Source of the DNA: an uncultured Lachnospiraceae bacterium
Lineage (GTDB): Bacteria > Bacillota > Clostridia > Lachnospirales > Lachnospiraceae
Assembly: GCA_945788595.1 (NCBI GenBank)
Contig: CALZMS010000042.1
Location: 1-7,195, forward strand
DNA: 7,195 nucleotides
Direction of reading: 5' to 3'
Below, piece after piece: positions 5,674 through 7,195 of this stretch. The notes below the pieces were generated by a model, which was not told the DNA's origin, searched no databases, and saw only the letters and a program-made list of their open reading frames with translations. A program made the translations under genes and the position numbers. Positions within the stretch are counted from its first letter, which is position 1; each line of letters starts with the position of its first letter.

Positions 5674-7195
5674 ATGGCTGTAAAATACGTATTTGTTACC
5701 GGTGGTGTCGTATCCGGCCTTGGTAAAGGTATCACCGCCGCGTCTCTGGGCCGTCTGTTAAAAGCCCGCGGATACAAGGTTACCATGCAGAAATTTGATC
5801 CCTATATCAATATCGATCCGGGTACCATGAACCCGATCCAGCACGGTGAAGTTTTCGTCACCGATGACGGTTGTGAGACCGACCTGGATCTTGGCCACTA
5901 TGAGCGCTTTATCGACGAGAACCTGGACAAAAATTCCAATGTAACTTCCGGAAAGGTTTACTGGTCTGTACTGCAGAAGGAACGCCGCGGCGATTTCGGT
6001 GGAGGTACAGTACAGGTAATACCTCATATCACAAATGAAATCAAGAATCGTTTCTACCGCAATTTTACTGACGAGGAGACCCGTATTGCCATTATCGAGG
6101 TGGGCGGCACCGTCGGCGATATCGAAAGTCAGCCTTTCCTGGAGGCTATCCGTCAGTTCCAGCACGATGTTGGACACGAAAACGCCATCCTGCTGCACGT
6201 AACACTGCTTCCTTATCTGCGCGCTTCAGGTGAAATGAAGACAAAACCGACCCAGGCCAGTGTTAAGGAGCTGCAGGGTATCGGTATCCAGCCGGATATC
6301 ATCGTCTGCCGTTCTGAACTTCCGGTGGATCAGGGTATCCGGGATAAGATTGCGTTGTTCTGCAATGTCCCCAGTTCACATGTTCTGCAGAATCTGGATG
6401 TGGAATACCTGTATGAAGCGCCTCTGGCCATGGAAAAAGAGCATCTGGCGGAGGTTGCCTGTGAATGTCTGCATCTGCCCTGCCCTGAACCGGATCTGAC
6501 GGAATGGGAAAACATGATCAATGACCTGCGCAATCCAACAAAAGAAGTTACTGTTGCACTGGTTGGTAAATATATTTCTCTGCACGACGCTTACATCAGT
6601 GTCGTGGAGGCTCTGAAACACGGCGGTATTCCGAACCATGTTACCGTTCATATCAAATGGGTGGATTCTGAAACGGTTACTGCTGAAAACGCGGCGGAGA
6701 TTTTCAGTGATGTAGATGGTATTCTGGTACCCGGCGGTTTTGGTAACCGTGGTATCGAGGGTAAGATTGAAGCTATCCGCTATGCCCGTGAGCAGAAAGT
6801 ACCTTTCCTGGGTCTGTGTCTTGGTATGCAGCTCAGTATTGTGGAGTTTGCCCGCCACGTTGTTGGCTACAATGATGCCAACAGTGCGGAAATCAACCCG
6901 CAGACTACACATCCTGTCATTGACCTGATGCCGGATCAGAATGGGGTAACGGATATTGGCGGTACTCTCCGTCTTGGTTCCTATCCCTGTATTCTGGACA
7001 AATCCAGCAGATCCTATACACTGTATGGCAAAGAAGAGATTCATGAGCGTCACAGACATCGTTATGAGGTCAACAATGATTACCGTAATGTGCTGACAGA
7101 GAAAGGAATGTCTCTGGTGGGTATTTCTCCGGACGGACGTATTGTGGAGATGGTAGAGATCAAGGATCATCCGTTCTTTATCGGTACACAGGCCC
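5674..7195 (+). CDS. pyrG: CTP synthase (3' end off window)
   Basis: Converts UTP to CTP with ATP and glutamine-derived ammonia, the last step of de novo pyrimidine nucleotide synthesis. 507 codons are visible; the family has about 535, so roughly 30 are missing. Residues 1 to about 270 are the synthetase domain: P-loop [10 protein letters not shown] (10-19, Lys18), Asp72 ([12 protein letters not shown]), Glu142 ([12 protein letters not shown]), and the UTP-binding [12 protein letters not shown] (189-200). From about 290 is the class I glutamine amidotransferase: oxyanion loop GGFGNRG (354-360) and nucleophile Cys382 in FLGLCLGMQ. The catalytic His and Glu of the expected HPEF motif fall just past the last visible codons (GTQA). 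The ATG is supported by AGAGGAG at 5661-5667. It is transcribed divergently from ftsH. The assignment is secure. Confidence 0.98.
   Translation, partial: MAVKYVFVTGGVVSGLGKGITAASLGRLLKARGYKVTMQKFDPYINIDPGTMNPIQHGEVFVTDDGCETDLDLGHYERFIDENLDKNSNVTSGKVYWSVLQKERRGDFGGGTVQVIPHITNEIKNRFYRNFTDEETRIAIIEVGGTVGDIESQPFLEAIRQFQHDVGHENAILLHVTLLPYLRASGEMKTKPTQASVKELQGIGIQPDIIVCRSELPVDQGIRDKIALFCNVPSSHVLQNLDVEYLYEAPLAMEKEHLAEVACECLHLPCPEPDLTEWENMINDLRNPTKEVTVALVGKYISLHDAYISVVEALKHGGIPNHVTVHIKWVDSETVTAENAAEIFSDVDGILVPGGFGNRGIEGKIEAIRYAREQKVPFLGLCLGMQLSIVEFARHVVGYNDANSAEINPQTTHPVIDLMPDQNGVTDIGGTLRLGSYPCILDKSSRSYTLYGKEEIHERHRHRYEVNNDYRNVLTEKGMSLVGISPDGRIVEMVEIKDHPFFIGTQA

Noticed and set aside
6376..7170. Minus-strand open frame (264 codons) opposite pyrG
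   Set aside because: Lies wholly antisense to conserved CTP synthase coding sequence, with low-complexity Thr/Asn/Ile-rich content and no start signals.
1..7195. A novel defence, mobile or biosynthetic system
   Set aside because: Every long coding region is a recognised housekeeping gene with intact motifs; there are no CRISPR repeats, transposases, integrases or unexplained gene-sized gaps (largest gap is 191 bp).

Overview
The window looks like ordinary core chromosome from a Gram-positive Firmicute, most likely a Clostridia/Lachnospiraceae-type gut anaerobe. This rests on three things: an HPr kinase/phosphorylase gene (a Firmicute carbon-control enzyme), AGGAG-type ribosome binding sites before the genes, and the order uvrC-hprK-ROK glucokinase, which I recall from Clostridia. 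There it usually continues into murB, rapZ, whiA and ptsH. The genus cannot be fixed by reading alone. I see no rRNA, tRNA, CRISPR array, transposase or phage gene, and no complete novel system.

Layout: four genes run leftward on the minus strand: ftsH (5482-3383), uvrC (3285-1429), hprK (1360-428) and the start of a ROK-family sugar kinase (423 to the left edge, truncated). A 191-bp divergent intergenic region (5483-5673) separates ftsH from pyrG (CTP synthase), which runs rightward from 5674 and is cut off about 30 codons before its expected end. All five reading frames are clean, with catalytic motifs intact wherever the window covers them.

Regulatory structure: ftsH has a good promoter (TTGATT-17-TATAAT) and a strong Shine-Dalgarno sequence, and is followed by a hairpin plus short T-run that probably terminates part of its transcription. 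Next to that terminator is a perfect 20-bp palindrome of unknown role. hprK has a plausible extended -10 promoter, with a degenerate cre-like sequence against its -35. hprK and the ROK kinase are 4 bp apart and probably translationally coupled. pyrG has a promoter candidate with an A/T-rich upstream tract, and its predicted start lies on G-A followed by eight Ts. That resembles the start regions of E. coli upp and codBA, where UTP-dependent slippage controls expression.

How the genes fit together: hprK and the ROK kinase belong to sugar uptake and carbon-catabolite control (glucose phosphorylation feeds glycolysis, whose intermediates activate HPr kinase). uvrC is nucleotide excision repair, ftsH is membrane protein quality control and pyrG is pyrimidine nucleotide synthesis. 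The last three are housekeeping neighbours rather than one pathway. The observations worth following up are in the non-coding gaps.
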